Part shown: positions 15,833-24,900 of the stretch, one piece after another
Layout: each line of letters starts with the position of its first letter
Numbering within the stretch: position 1 is the stretch's first letter
Source: a virus
IMG/VR virus record: IMGVR_UViG_3300031857_000372
Location: 1 to 45,523 of that record
Length of the DNA: 45,523 nt
Direction: 5' to 3' (one strand)
Made by a program: the position numbers and the translations under genes
Notes under the pieces: model-generated
The model's database searches: none
The model's input: only the letters and a program-made list of their open reading frames with translations
What the model was told of the DNA's origin: nothing

Positions 15833-15883
15833 GCGCGAGCCGGAATCGAACCGACGTACACGGCTTTGCAGGCCGTTCGCCCC
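15828..15883 (-). tRNA. tRNA-Cys(GCA), apparently without D-arm
   Basis: On the minus strand: acceptor GGGGCGA (15883-15877) pairs 6 of 7 with TCGCGCC (15838-15832); anticodon arm ACGGC-CTGCAAA-GCCGT carries anticodon GCA; variable GTAC; T-arm GTCGG-TTCGATT-CCGGC; discriminator T and encoded CCA. The anticodon, T-arm and 3' end are typical of bacterial tRNA-Cys. Positions 8-26 are missing. If instead a full-length molecule is forced (5' end near 15901, inside the spanin gene), the acceptor pairs at only two of seven positions. It may be a minimal tRNA or only the 3' portion of one. Confidence 0.5.
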
Positions 15884-15892
15884 CTTTAGAAA

Positions 15893-16465
15893 TCAAGGCG
15901 CTGCGGCGCTTGTCACCCGTGCGTCGCACAAAGCGCGGTCGGCGTATAGCTGATCGACCAGCCTCTTCACTTCGATGTCGCGCCGTTCAATGATCCCTCG
16001 GCCTTCGACAAGTAGGTCGAGACTTTCCGCGTATAGGATTCCGATGGCTTCGAGTCGATCTGCGTAACGCTCGGCGGGAGCGGCGGTAGGATCGCCGAGC
16101 GCGCCACCTCGGGCGGTGAAGGCGGCGATTTGCTTGCGCAGCCGGTCAAGAGCAGCAGCGTCAGCAGCAGCACGAGCTTGGGCGACAGCAGTTTGTTTGG
16201 CGTGGTCATTTTCGATCCCCTGAAGTTGGGCGGCATGTTGGCGTTCACGTTCGGCCAGGGCGCGCTCGTGTTCGAGCACCTTGGCGATGCGGGCGGCGCG
16301 TTCCTGGGCGGCTTGGCTTTCGGCCTCGGCGGCTTGCGTGCGCAGTTCCGCGACGGTGAGTTCGAGGCGGTGGGCTTTACCGGCTGAGTAGGCCCAACCG
16401 GCACCCAGGATCAAGCACAGCGCCAGCAGAACCGGGCGCGGGATGAGGTCGATCAGGCCAACCAT
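15893..16465 (-). CDS. Rz: i-spanin (Rz-like, DUF2514-type)
   Basis: 190 residues from ATG 16465. One N-terminal membrane anchor (PRPVLLALCLILGAGWAY) is followed by a long periplasmic coiled coil rich in Ala, Glu and Arg, the layout of inner-membrane spanins that disrupt the outer membrane at lysis. It lies directly after the endolysin and contains the o-spanin gene in another frame, a classic Rz/Rz1 arrangement. Confidence 0.85.
   Translation of the reverse strand: MVGLIDLIPRPVLLALCLILGAGWAYSAGKAHRLELTVAELRTQAAEAESQAAQERAARIAKVLEHERALAERERQHAAQLQGIENDHAKQTAVAQARAAADAAALDRLRKQIAAFTARGGALGDPTAAPAERYADRLEAIGILYAESLDLLVEGRGIIERRDIEVKRLVDQLYADRALCDARVTSAAAP
15967..16209 (-). CDS. Rz1: o-spanin lipoprotein (Rz1-like), nested in the i-spanin gene
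   Basis: 80 residues from ATG 16209, wholly inside the i-spanin gene in a different frame. KLVLLLTLLLLTGCASK is a lipoprotein signal with lipobox LTGC. The mature part is Pro/Ser-rich (SKSPPSPPEVARSAILPPLP), as in Rz1. Expected to be lipidated, held in the outer membrane inner leaflet, and to bind the i-spanin. Confidence 0.85.
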   Translation of the reverse strand: MTTPNKLLSPKLVLLLTLLLLTGCASKSPPSPPEVARSAILPPLPPSVTQIDSKPSESYTRKVSTYLSKAEGSLNGATSK

Positions 16466-17034
16466 TGCATCGCCTTGTCGTAGCTCGCCACACGCTCGGC
16501 GAGGTGGAGCTTCTTCGGGCCGTTCACCACGCGGGTGATGGCGTCCATGTCACCCCGGTCGGCGAGTTCGTTGCAACCGTTGGTCTTCCAGAACCAGCCC
16601 GCCGACAGAGCGGCCCACTTTGGATTGACCAGCAAGTCAGGCGTCTGCACGAAGTCCATGCCGACCGCCTTGCCGAACGCCTCGTAGTTTTTCTGCCAAG
16701 TTAGCTGGATCAATCCGCGCCCGTGGTAACCCTCGTACAGCAGCTTGCTCAGTGCGTGCGGGTTCTTGGTGTAGGGCTGTGCGGCCTCGACGGTCTTGAA
16801 TGCGCGAGGGAAGATCGCCACGAGCCTCGCGGGGTCGCGGTAGAACAGACCCTCTTGCACCTTGGACAGATAGGCCGACTCCACTGCCACGGTCGCCAGG
16901 AAGGCGGCGCGGCGCTGCTTGGTGTTGATGTCGTAGCGCGCCATCGCTTCGTTCAGGGCCTCGCCATACAGCAGCGCGTCGGCCGGCAGTGCCCCGCAGG
17001 CGCGGGCGATCTCGGGGGCGGTCATTGGCTTCAT
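16453..17034 (-). CDS. Endolysin, glycoside hydrolase family 19 type
   Basis: 193 residues from ATG 17034. FLATVAVESAYLSKVQEG holds the catalytic Glu (E52), and YHGRGLIQLTWQKNYEAFG (from about 101) is the GH19 signature region; WFWKTNGCNELAD follows. GH19 phage enzymes cleave the peptidoglycan glycan strand. No signal peptide is seen, so a holin must export it. It overlaps both neighbours by a few bases. Confidence 0.9.
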   Translation of the reverse strand: MKPMTAPEIARACGALPADALLYGEALNEAMARYDINTKQRRAAFLATVAVESAYLSKVQEGLFYRDPARLVAIFPRAFKTVEAAQPYTKNPHALSKLLYEGYHGRGLIQLTWQKNYEAFGKAVGMDFVQTPDLLVNPKWAALSAGWFWKTNGCNELADRGDMDAITRVVNGPKKLHLAERVASYDKAMQWLA

Positions 17035-17255
17035 ACGGTGATGTCCTCGAAGGTGAGATCGGGTGCCGGCCCCTCGATGACGCCATCTCGGAAAAACACA
17101 CGGTCGTTGAGAATGGCTTCGCCGCGAGCAGAGTCGCGACCGCCGCCAGGGAGTTCGATGGTGCAGACGCCGTTGTCCACGGCGATGACGTTGCCGACTT
17201 GTAGTGGCCGCTGCGGCAGTAGGCCAAGCAGCTTGGTGTACGGGTTGTAGCTCAC
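17031..17255 (-). CDS. Small tail-end protein
   Basis: 74 residues from GTG 17255, which overlaps the hub gene stop (GTGA). Content (VGNVIAVDNGVCTIELPGGG then NDRVFFRDGVIEGPAPDL) suggests a small beta-barrel structural protein found at the end of tail operons. No firm family. Confidence 0.65.
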   Translation of the reverse strand: MSYNPYTKLLGLLPQRPLQVGNVIAVDNGVCTIELPGGGRDSARGEAILNDRVFFRDGVIEGPAPDLTFEDITV

Positions 17256-19264
17256 AGGTGCGTCTCCACGGTGATCTGCTGTCGCAAGTCGGTGGCCCCT
17301 GCCCCGAAGCTGACGCTGACGGCCCGCGTGATACCCAGGCGTGTCGTCGCGCCGTCCACGTAGCGCACGAACTTCCCGGGCTCGATGACGCCGGTTTCGG
17401 CCAGCACGGGCAGGCTCAAGTTCACGATGGCTTGGCGTCCGGTGTCGGCCAGGATGGCGGTGCCGCGTTGGCGTGCAGCGATGGGGCTGGTGATGAGTGG
17501 GTCCGTGACCATCGGGGCCAGCAAGTCGCCGGCAGTGCCACTGCGCGTGACTCGGCCAAGTACGCCGGTCTGTTGGCCGCTGACGAACACGCGGTTGTAG
17601 TCGGGGCGCGTGCGCCACTCGATCCCCTCGCGCAGCATCACGGCGCTCGGCAACTCGAAGTCCGGTGTGACCGAACCCCAGGCCCAGGGCGCGACCGGGT
17701 AGCGCAGCAGCGCGCTGAGTTCCTGGCTGACCGGGTGGGGGCGCAGGTACGCGCCAGCCGCACCGACGATGGTGTTGAGCGCGTCCATGTAGCTGCCTTG
17801 GACGGCAAATGTTTCGGCGGGCACGAGCCAGTCTTCCAACTGCCAGTCGATGTCCCAACCGAGCGGCACGCCGTTGAACGTCAGCACGTCGGCCATCAAC
17901 TGCTGCGCCGTGCGCTCGATGGCGTTGGCGAAGGTCAAGGTCGGCGCATACGGTGCCGCAAGCAACGCACTCTTGCCGCGACCGTTGATGCGGATGCTGT
18001 CGGAGCCGAAGGTGCGCTCGCGGCTGACTTGCTCCACCAGCACGCGGTACAGACTGCCGTTGACGTTGACCTCAAGCTCGGTCGGCTGGCCGCTGACAGG
18101 CTCAACGTCGCCCTGCGCTTGGCTCGGCAGGGTGGCGCTGAACGCCCATGTCCACGAGTCAACGTCGATGCTCAAGCTGACGCTGGTGGCGGGCAACATG
18201 ACGTTGCCGACCACACGCTTTAGGTAAACGTCATTGAGCACGATGTAAACACTCCGAATCGGAACAACCACCTGACCGGGTGGCAACGGATCGGTGTGAT
18301 TGTCGCAAATGAACAGCAAATGCGAACCACCCGGGGCATCCTTAAAGAGCAGATGTGGGCTCGGGGTGTAGCAGTCGCTACCGGGGATCGGCGGGTTGAC
18401 AGGCGTGTAGCGCCCTGCCGGTGGCCGCATCGCTTCTTGCGCTCGCGTTCGACGCACAGTGCGGATCGAAATTCCACGCCCGCTCAAGTCCTGATTGCGG
18501 AGCCACAGTGGCATCGCCGTCTGAGCGCGGGTGTTGAGCGACGGGCGACGGTCACGGAAACGCTCTTGGTGCCGCGTCGTGATAGGTCGCAGGCCCAGGC
18601 GGATAGCCTCTTGCGCTTGCGTCGTGACGGCTGGGCGGCGATCCCGCAGCATCTCTTGGTGTAGCGTCCTGGCGCTCACGCGGAGGTCGTCGGCCTCTTG
18701 GTGGCCGGGTGTGCTGGCCGAGCGCAGCGGCCCCAGGCTGTCAGGCTGTACGGCCTGTGTCCAGCTTGTCAGCGGCATCGCAACCTGATGGTGCACCGTT
18801 GGGCCAGGACGCACGCCGTTGATGCCGTTGTGGGGCGATTGCGCCCCGGCGTTCAACGACTGCGCGACTTGCTGGGGCAGGCGCGTGTGCCCAACGACCG
18901 GGCGCTCGGTGTTGGTGTCGTAAGTCGTCGTCGCAGCGAAGCCCAGCCCAGGCAGGGCGGCGACGAAGGTGCCGTCCAGTGGCTCCGCGACACGACCGAC
19001 GAAGCCCAGCACGGGCATAGCCGCGTTCAGCGTTACATCGTTCGGCGGGCAGACGACCGCTGAGAACCCGAGCGTGGGCAGCGCAACGACAGCCGTGGCT
19101 GCGTTGACGAACTCGACATCTGCCGAGAACCCAAGCTCAGGTAGCCCGATGTTCGCTGTGGCGATGTTGACGAGGATCGAACCCTCACCATCGCCAAAAA
19201 CAAGGTCTACCGGCCCCGGCGTCGCAATCTGTGATTGCGAAAAAACGAGGTCGGTTGCCGCCAT
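17252..19264 (-). CDS. Tail hub/tip-associated protein with repetitive N-terminal half
   Basis: 670 residues. The first 110 residues hold four loose repeats of the form LPxLGFSA (LPELGFSADV, LPTLGFSAVV, MPVLGFVGRV, LPGLGFAAT). About 150-300 is an unusual basic region with repeated (Q/R)xQEAxR and DRRPxxxTRxQ words. From about 330 the protein becomes a conventional hub-like domain with VSLSIDVDSWTWAFSATLP and EQVSRERTFG, as in phage tail proteins that sit below the tape measure. Likely baseplate hub or receptor-binding platform. Confidence 0.7.
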   Translation of the reverse strand: MAATDLVFSQSQIATPGPVDLVFGDGEGSILVNIATANIGLPELGFSADVEFVNAATAVVALPTLGFSAVVCPPNDVTLNAAMPVLGFVGRVAEPLDGTFVAALPGLGFAATTTYDTNTERPVVGHTRLPQQVAQSLNAGAQSPHNGINGVRPGPTVHHQVAMPLTSWTQAVQPDSLGPLRSASTPGHQEADDLRVSARTLHQEMLRDRRPAVTTQAQEAIRLGLRPITTRHQERFRDRRPSLNTRAQTAMPLWLRNQDLSGRGISIRTVRRTRAQEAMRPPAGRYTPVNPPIPGSDCYTPSPHLLFKDAPGGSHLLFICDNHTDPLPPGQVVVPIRSVYIVLNDVYLKRVVGNVMLPATSVSLSIDVDSWTWAFSATLPSQAQGDVEPVSGQPTELEVNVNGSLYRVLVEQVSRERTFGSDSIRINGRGKSALLAAPYAPTLTFANAIERTAQQLMADVLTFNGVPLGWDIDWQLEDWLVPAETFAVQGSYMDALNTIVGAAGAYLRPHPVSQELSALLRYPVAPWAWGSVTPDFELPSAVMLREGIEWRTRPDYNRVFVSGQQTGVLGRVTRSGTAGDLLAPMVTDPLITSPIAARQRGTAILADTGRQAIVNLSLPVLAETGVIEPGKFVRYVDGATTRLGITRAVSVSFGAGATDLRQQITVETHL

Positions 19265-19265
19265 G

Positions 19266-19664
19266 TCAGGTGAACTTGGCGAGGGTCAGGCGCACGGACG
19301 CACCGGAGAGCAGCGACACGGTTTGCAGCTTGACCTCGCCCGAGCCTGCGGTGTCTGAGCAGTCGCAATCGAACGATGCGTCACCGTCACCATTGATGCC
19401 GCGAGCCCATACGGCGGTGCCGTCCGCGAGGACGAGCGCGTCGTCCACAGGGGTCAGCACCAACTCGTTCGAGGACACGGCACCCGGGGGGTCGTCCAAA
19501 GTGAACTCGGCAAGCAGAGTCGCAGCACCAACGGCTGCGCTCGCATTGGCTGGGCGCGGAGCACCGTAGATGCGCAACTTGGCAGCGGCGGGGCCGCGAT
19601 TGAGGTTGCTCAACGTGCCGTTAAGTCGGTCTTCGTTGTGCAGTTGAGTGATCGAGACGGTCAT
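19266..19664 (-). CDS. Unknown structural protein
   Basis: 132 residues from ATG 19664. Beta-rich with Gly/Ala/Asp turns (NGDGDASFDCDCSDTAGSG) and no membrane segment. Its place between the LamG fibre and the hub points to a tail-tip component. Confidence 0.6.
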   Translation of the reverse strand: MTVSITQLHNEDRLNGTLSNLNRGPAAAKLRIYGAPRPANASAAVGAATLLAEFTLDDPPGAVSSNELVLTPVDDALVLADGTAVWARGINGDGDASFDCDCSDTAGSGEVKLQTVSLLSGASVRLTLAKFT

Positions 19665-20713
19665 GGTGTGTAGACCTCCGGCAGCAGGTTGTCCGCGACC
19701 ACGGCGCGGTAGGTGTTGGTGTAGTCGTAGGTGACGACCGTGTACCGCTGAGTCGGGTCGATACCGACGAACTCATAGTTGCCGGTAGCGGCGTCGCTCC
19801 ACGTCTCGCGGATCAAGCGCCCAGTGAACTCATGGATGAGTCGCACGCGCCGCCGCAGCGGCAAATTGGTCGGCGCACCCTTCTCTTTGACGGTGCCGAG
19901 GATGCGGCCGAAACCTGCATCGTGTACGTCACGAACCAAGACTGGGGTTTGTGCCGTTCGCCAGTTCGGCGTGGCGACAGGACTGGTCACCAGCAGGGTC
20001 GGCGCTGGCTGCGCTGAAAGGCTCGGTATTTCAAAGAACGTGCCCGTGCGCTGCGGCGTAAACGCCACGCCTCCGCGATAGCGGCACCGCCCGACTGTCA
20101 GGCGGAAGTCGTCCATGTACCCACGGAAATTCCTCAGACCGTCAGACCCCATGCCGACCGTTAGCGTCGTATGCGAACCAACTCCACCACCCGAATACTG
20201 ACTGTGAACGCTCGGATTTCCGTTGACAAAAAACCGACGATTGAATTGTGATGGCCCAACAAGCTCGTTGACGAGACAAACGTGAGTCCACTGATTTAGC
20301 GGAACGGAACCTGCCGACACCACAGGCCCGCCAGCAACCCAGGCCCACAACGAATACAAGCTACCGTCGCTGTTTATGCCAAACCGAACACCCCCGGTTT
20401 GCCCCGAGGTCATGGTCGAGCAGACCTCTGAACCGCCAGCCCCAAGAGCCAATGGGTAGACCCACGCCTCCATAGTCATCTCGGCGCTTGAGTTGACGAT
20501 TTGCGAGCCGGTAATCGTCAGGTAGTTACTCGCAGCGTCGTTTGGGAAAAGAGCCGAAGTCCCGCCGTAGACTGATTGCGCATTCGAGGCCACGACGCCA
20601 CCGAAGCGCGACACCGTGGCGGCATGGCGGGAGCTATCTACGAACGCAGTCTCTCCATTCACCTCGTCAAAGCGAAGCTGCGCACCAACATCATTGAACA
20701 GCGCGTCACTCAC
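19661..20713 (-). CDS. LamG-like domain tail fibre protein
   Basis: 350 residues from GTG 20713. Residues about 35-215 form a concanavalin/LamG fold: AEMTMEAWVYPL, then NQWTHVCLVNE and GYMDDFRLTVGRCRY are the family's typical strands. The C-terminal part (about 275-350) resembles a carboxypeptidase-regulatory-like beta-sandwich (TWSDAATGNYEFVGIDP). Such combinations bind surface carbohydrates. Codon use is less GC-rich than the tail genes upstream, suggesting exchange of host-range parts. Confidence 0.75.
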   Translation of the reverse strand: MSDALFNDVGAQLRFDEVNGETAFVDSSRHAATVSRFGGVVASNAQSVYGGTSALFPNDAASNYLTITGSQIVNSSAEMTMEAWVYPLALGAGGSEVCSTMTSGQTGGVRFGINSDGSLYSLWAWVAGGPVVSAGSVPLNQWTHVCLVNELVGPSQFNRRFFVNGNPSVHSQYSGGGVGSHTTLTVGMGSDGLRNFRGYMDDFRLTVGRCRYRGGVAFTPQRTGTFFEIPSLSAQPAPTLLVTSPVATPNWRTAQTPVLVRDVHDAGFGRILGTVKEKGAPTNLPLRRRVRLIHEFTGRLIRETWSDAATGNYEFVGIDPTQRYTVVTYDYTNTYRAVVADNLLPEVYTP

Positions 20714-20716
20714 CGC

Positions 20717-21916
20717 TTACACCCAAGGGCCAGTCACGTCGAAGAACGTAACACCGCTGGCGCTGTTGATGGCACTGAAGCGTCGTCCTGCATAGCCTGT
20801 CACACCGGCAATGGTGTTCAGGTGTGGGAATGTCGAATTGCCGACAAATTGAGGGACGCAAAATGCACCAGGGAATCGCCCACGAAGCTGCCCAACACCC
20901 GCAGTCGTGGTGCCTGAAGTTGCTACGAGCGGACTTAGGTACAACCCCCCGTCCGAAGTATTGGGAAACGCGATGTTCCCGTTAGTTGCCGCCCCAGACT
21001 CGTAGGCTGACCCGAGCGGGGACATGAATTGGAAATACTGGCGAGCGCCGTTGACGCTACCGCCCAACCCAGATGGTGCCCTTGCCAGCGCCATGTGCCC
21101 GACAGGGCTGGAAAGAACTGGCAAATAGTTGTTGCTTTGAGACCCCGGGGTACTGGCCTCAAGGCTGCTGTCGGCCCCAAAACAAACAGTCGCATAGACA
21201 TCCGTGCCGGATCGCCCTGCCAGATCACCGAACGCCGCGCTCAGGCTGAAGTTGATCGCAGTAAGTGAGTTTGCTTGGGAGACTGCGATGTAGAAAAACT
21301 TCGCATCTGCAAAAACGACCCATCGACGCGGAGTTGCGTCAGCGGCGTTTGACTTAACCCAAAACACCCCACCGTTGACTTGGGCGTCGGTCGGGAAAAG
21401 TCCAGTGCCCGTGTTGATGTCGGTCATGGCTTCGTAACCACGGACGCGAGCGTTTCGAGCGCCCGTGTCGTCAACGCGACAGTAGAAGCGCGAGCCGGTG
21501 ACATCGCTCGAACGGTAAGCCGCGAGGTTGGTTCCGCTGAACGCCTTGGCCCAACCTGCGGGAGCGACCTTGTGCGTGATCGTGCCGGTCGCCGTTTGGT
21601 TCGGGATGCCTTCAGCGTCGATGGTGTATTGCGTCGCGCTAACGACCGACATCACCTTGCGTTGACCGTTTAGCGACCCGCCCGTAACGCTCGCGCCTGC
21701 GATTTCGCAAACCATGTCGGCCTCGAACGGGTGACCCGCACCGCGAGTCACGGTGGCGATGCCACTTGCAATCACGACTGAATCGACGGTGGCCGTACCC
21801 CATCCGTTGACAAGGCAGGCGTCGAGCACGCCGATCATTGCGCCCGCCGTGCCACTGAGCACTGGGGCACCACTCATTCCCGAGTGGAAAATCTTGACGG
21901 TGGTATCGAGGGGCAT
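20717..21916 (-). CDS. Tail fibre/virion protein, unknown family
   Basis: 399 residues from ATG 21916. A short beta-hairpin-rich N-terminus (ATVDSVVIASGIATVTRG) is followed by a beta-rich body with many Ser/Gly/Asn turns and aromatic strands. Context between the 1217-residue tail protein and LamG fibre indicates a tail-tip or fibre part. Composition is lower in GC than the core tail genes, like its LamG neighbour. Confidence 0.65.
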   Translation of the reverse strand: MPLDTTVKIFHSGMSGAPVLSGTAGAMIGVLDACLVNGWGTATVDSVVIASGIATVTRGAGHPFEADMVCEIAGASVTGGSLNGQRKVMSVVSATQYTIDAEGIPNQTATGTITHKVAPAGWAKAFSGTNLAAYRSSDVTGSRFYCRVDDTGARNARVRGYEAMTDINTGTGLFPTDAQVNGGVFWVKSNAADATPRRWVVFADAKFFYIAVSQANSLTAINFSLSAAFGDLAGRSGTDVYATVCFGADSSLEASTPGSQSNNYLPVLSSPVGHMALARAPSGLGGSVNGARQYFQFMSPLGSAYESGAATNGNIAFPNTSDGGLYLSPLVATSGTTTAGVGQLRGRFPGAFCVPQFVGNSTFPHLNTIAGVTGYAGRRFSAINSASGVTFFDVTGPWV

Positions 21917-21925
21917 GTCTTTCCT

Positions 21926-24900
21926 TTACGGGCGATCCACGTCGCCGCGAACCAAGATGGTGAAGTCGTCGTCAGGCACGGTCTCCGGCCCTTGCAAGAT
22001 GGTGCGAGCCACCCACACAGGCACCACAGCGCCGACCGTGTTGAAGCGCAGCACGTTGCCGGTGGCCCAGCCCAGACCCCAACCCGCAGATGGGATCGTG
22101 AAGTACGGCTGGCCCGTGGCCGGGTTCGTCGGTGCGCAGTTCGTGCCGGTGTTGCCCGTGGCGATCACACCCACGTTCTCACCGATGACGTTGAAGCTGG
22201 TGGTGTTGGTGAACACCACGGCCCAACGCTCAGTCAGCGCACCGAGGTTCGTGACGGTGATCGGGTAGGTCGTGTCATCGAACGTGCCGGTGGCAGGGGA
22301 GCCGATGATTGCGTCAGACCAAGTGTTGTTCCACGTCGCTTGGTCGAACGTGATCGAGGTGCGTGCGGCCACGTCACCGGCCACCAGGGCGCTACTGATG
22401 TAGCTGCCAGGAACCGGGTAGATGTGCGTACTCGGGCGAGTGAACGTGATCTGGCCGCTGATCTGCGCATCACTCACCAGCACCGTGTCCTCGATGCGGT
22501 GCTGCACCGTCACCGGCTGCGAGTAACCCGTGACGTTGGTGAAGGTCACCGTACCCAGGTCGAGGTCGGTCGTATAGCCGGTGTCGATGACGTTGCCATC
22601 GTTACCGATCACGCGAACGCGGGAGAGGCGCGTGCGTGCGCAGTTGACGGTCTGCCCGTTGGTCACCGTGGCGGTGATTTCGCCAGTGTGCCCAAGCACC
22701 GCGAAAGTACCCGGACGGAAGATAGGCACTCGACCGTCAGCGGGCAGGCGCACCGGGTTCAGGCCGAGGATGTCCGGGTCGAGCGGCAGGTAGCTGTAGC
22801 CGACTGCGTTGTAGCGCAGCGTGTCGGCGGCGACGGGTTCCAACAGGATCGTGCTGACCCCGGCAATGCCGAGAGCCGTGATGTCGTAGACCAGCGGATT
22901 CGTGGCAGGGTTCTTCAGCGTGCGACGACCGAAGTAGACCTCGCAGATGCCCGACTCGTAATCGACGTAGGCAAAGATGCCACGCGAGCCGTCAGTGTCC
23001 ACATCGACCGCAGCACTGCCGGTGCTGATGATGCCCGCAGCGTTGGCCGTGCTGCTGAAGGCCACACCGTCAATCCAGTTCCCGGCGATGTTGAAGCCGC
23101 TGTTGACCAGCGGAGAGACCGCCGTGCGGAAGGTGGCGTTCGCCACTTCGGCGTCGTACAGCGGGCTTGATGGGGCGACAACGGCACCGGGGTTGGTGAC
23201 GATTGGGGTCGTGACTGCACCCCACTCCGTCACGGTGGCGATGCCGTTGGTGTAGGTGCCTGCGGAAGTGCCGACACCCGTGGTTGGGTCTACGTTCAGT
23301 CGAACTTGATCGCCAATGACCACATACCTGTTCGTGCCGACAGTGAACTCTTTGAGGTAGTACGCATCACCCGGTGACCACAGACCGCCAAAGCTAAATG
23401 TGTTCCGCTGCTCAAGACGGTACTCCATGTAGTCAAGCGTAATGTTCGTGACCTGGGCCGTATCGCTGGTGCTGTTGGTGTAGCTGATGTAGGAGAGTTG
23501 ATTGGTCAGACTGATGTTCTGCGCGGCTGTCTGCGTGATGATGTCCGATGCACCGTACTGCGCTTGGTAGAACGAGTAGGTGACGCTCACCGAGTTGACC
23601 GTCTTGCTGATTGCGATTGCGCCGGTTGCGTAGGTGATCGTGCCGACCGTGTATTCAATGCCGTTTGACTTGAACAGCAGCACGCCGCTGCCGTTGTCGT
23701 AGATGTTGGCAACGCGGTTCGTGCCGGTGTTGTTGTAGGCAGGTTGACCTGCAACCGTGAAGTTGAAAAGCGCCGAGGCTTTGAAGGTGTTGGCTTGCAC
23801 GGCACCGAGCGTGGCCGTCCAGTTCGCACCACCATCGGTCAGGGTCAGCGACGTGGTTTCCACGGCGGCAACTTCGCCAATGGTCAGCGTGACCACGGTG
23901 CCCTTCGGAGGCAGCACATTCGGTTGCCAAAACACCTTCCCGGTCGCGTAGTCCACGCTACCCTTGGCCGCGCCAGTAAGCCCGCGTGTCGAGTTGTCGG
24001 TGGCGCTGCGTGCCGTGCCGTCATTCCAAGTGATCGACACCGTACCGGGCTTGATCGGCCGAGCGGTCGGGAAGGTCAACACGCGGCCCAGGCCGTTGTT
24101 GATGGCAGTGCTCGGCGGGGCAGGATCGGTAGCGCCCCCGCTGGTGCCGGTGGGCTGCGGCACAGGGCGCACCTTGCTTGGCGAGCCCCAGGTGTAGACG
24201 ACCGCAGTACCCACGTCAGGTAGAGCACCAAGCGTGACCGAGACCGTGCCGGTGGTGCGGTTCAGCGTACCGGCCCCTGCGCTCGAATCAGAGCCGCGCA
24301 GTGCGCCAGAGCCATCGTCCTTGAGGACGTACCAGCGACCAAGGGCGCGGAAGCTCACAGAGAGCGATCCCGCCACCGGGATCGGGTCAAGGCTCGTCAC
24401 ATAAGACAGGCGTTGCGTCTCAGCCGTCACCTTGTCGGCGCGGCTGCGGTTGACGAGCGACGGTGACGCGGCTGCGGTGTACGCGACCGTGTGTGTGCCT
24501 GCGCTTGTGCCGAAGACATCGGTGCTCAAGGTCAGCACGCCGTTCGCATAGTCCACGGTGCCGACCTGGGTTGAACCGTTGACCAGCAGACCACCCTTGT
24601 CAGTAATGGTCGTGCCCGAACGGCTGATCGACAGCGTGTTCGGCGCGATGGCACCGCCGATGAACATGGCGCTGCTGGTCGTGAACCCCATCGTGATCGA
24701 CAGACTGATGTTGGCGCTCGTTGCGATCTGAGGGGTCAACTGCTGATTCATTCGCGCATCGGCAATCGGCACTTCGATGCGCGTGCTCGGCACAAGCTGG
24801 GTGAAGATGCCCTCTGCCTGCACCGAAAAGTCGCCCACTGCCACCGCTTCTTCCAACGGCACGATGCCGTAGTAGCGGGCTGCGTCGGCCACGATGGTTT

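Noticed and set aside
15828-15901. Ordinary full-length tRNA-Cys
   Set aside because: The 5' seven bases would pair at only two of seven acceptor positions and lie inside the spanin gene.
21884-23170. Rightward 428-codon open frame opposite the large tail protein
   Set aside because: High-GC antisense shadow with Arg/His/Asp-rich composition and no domain.
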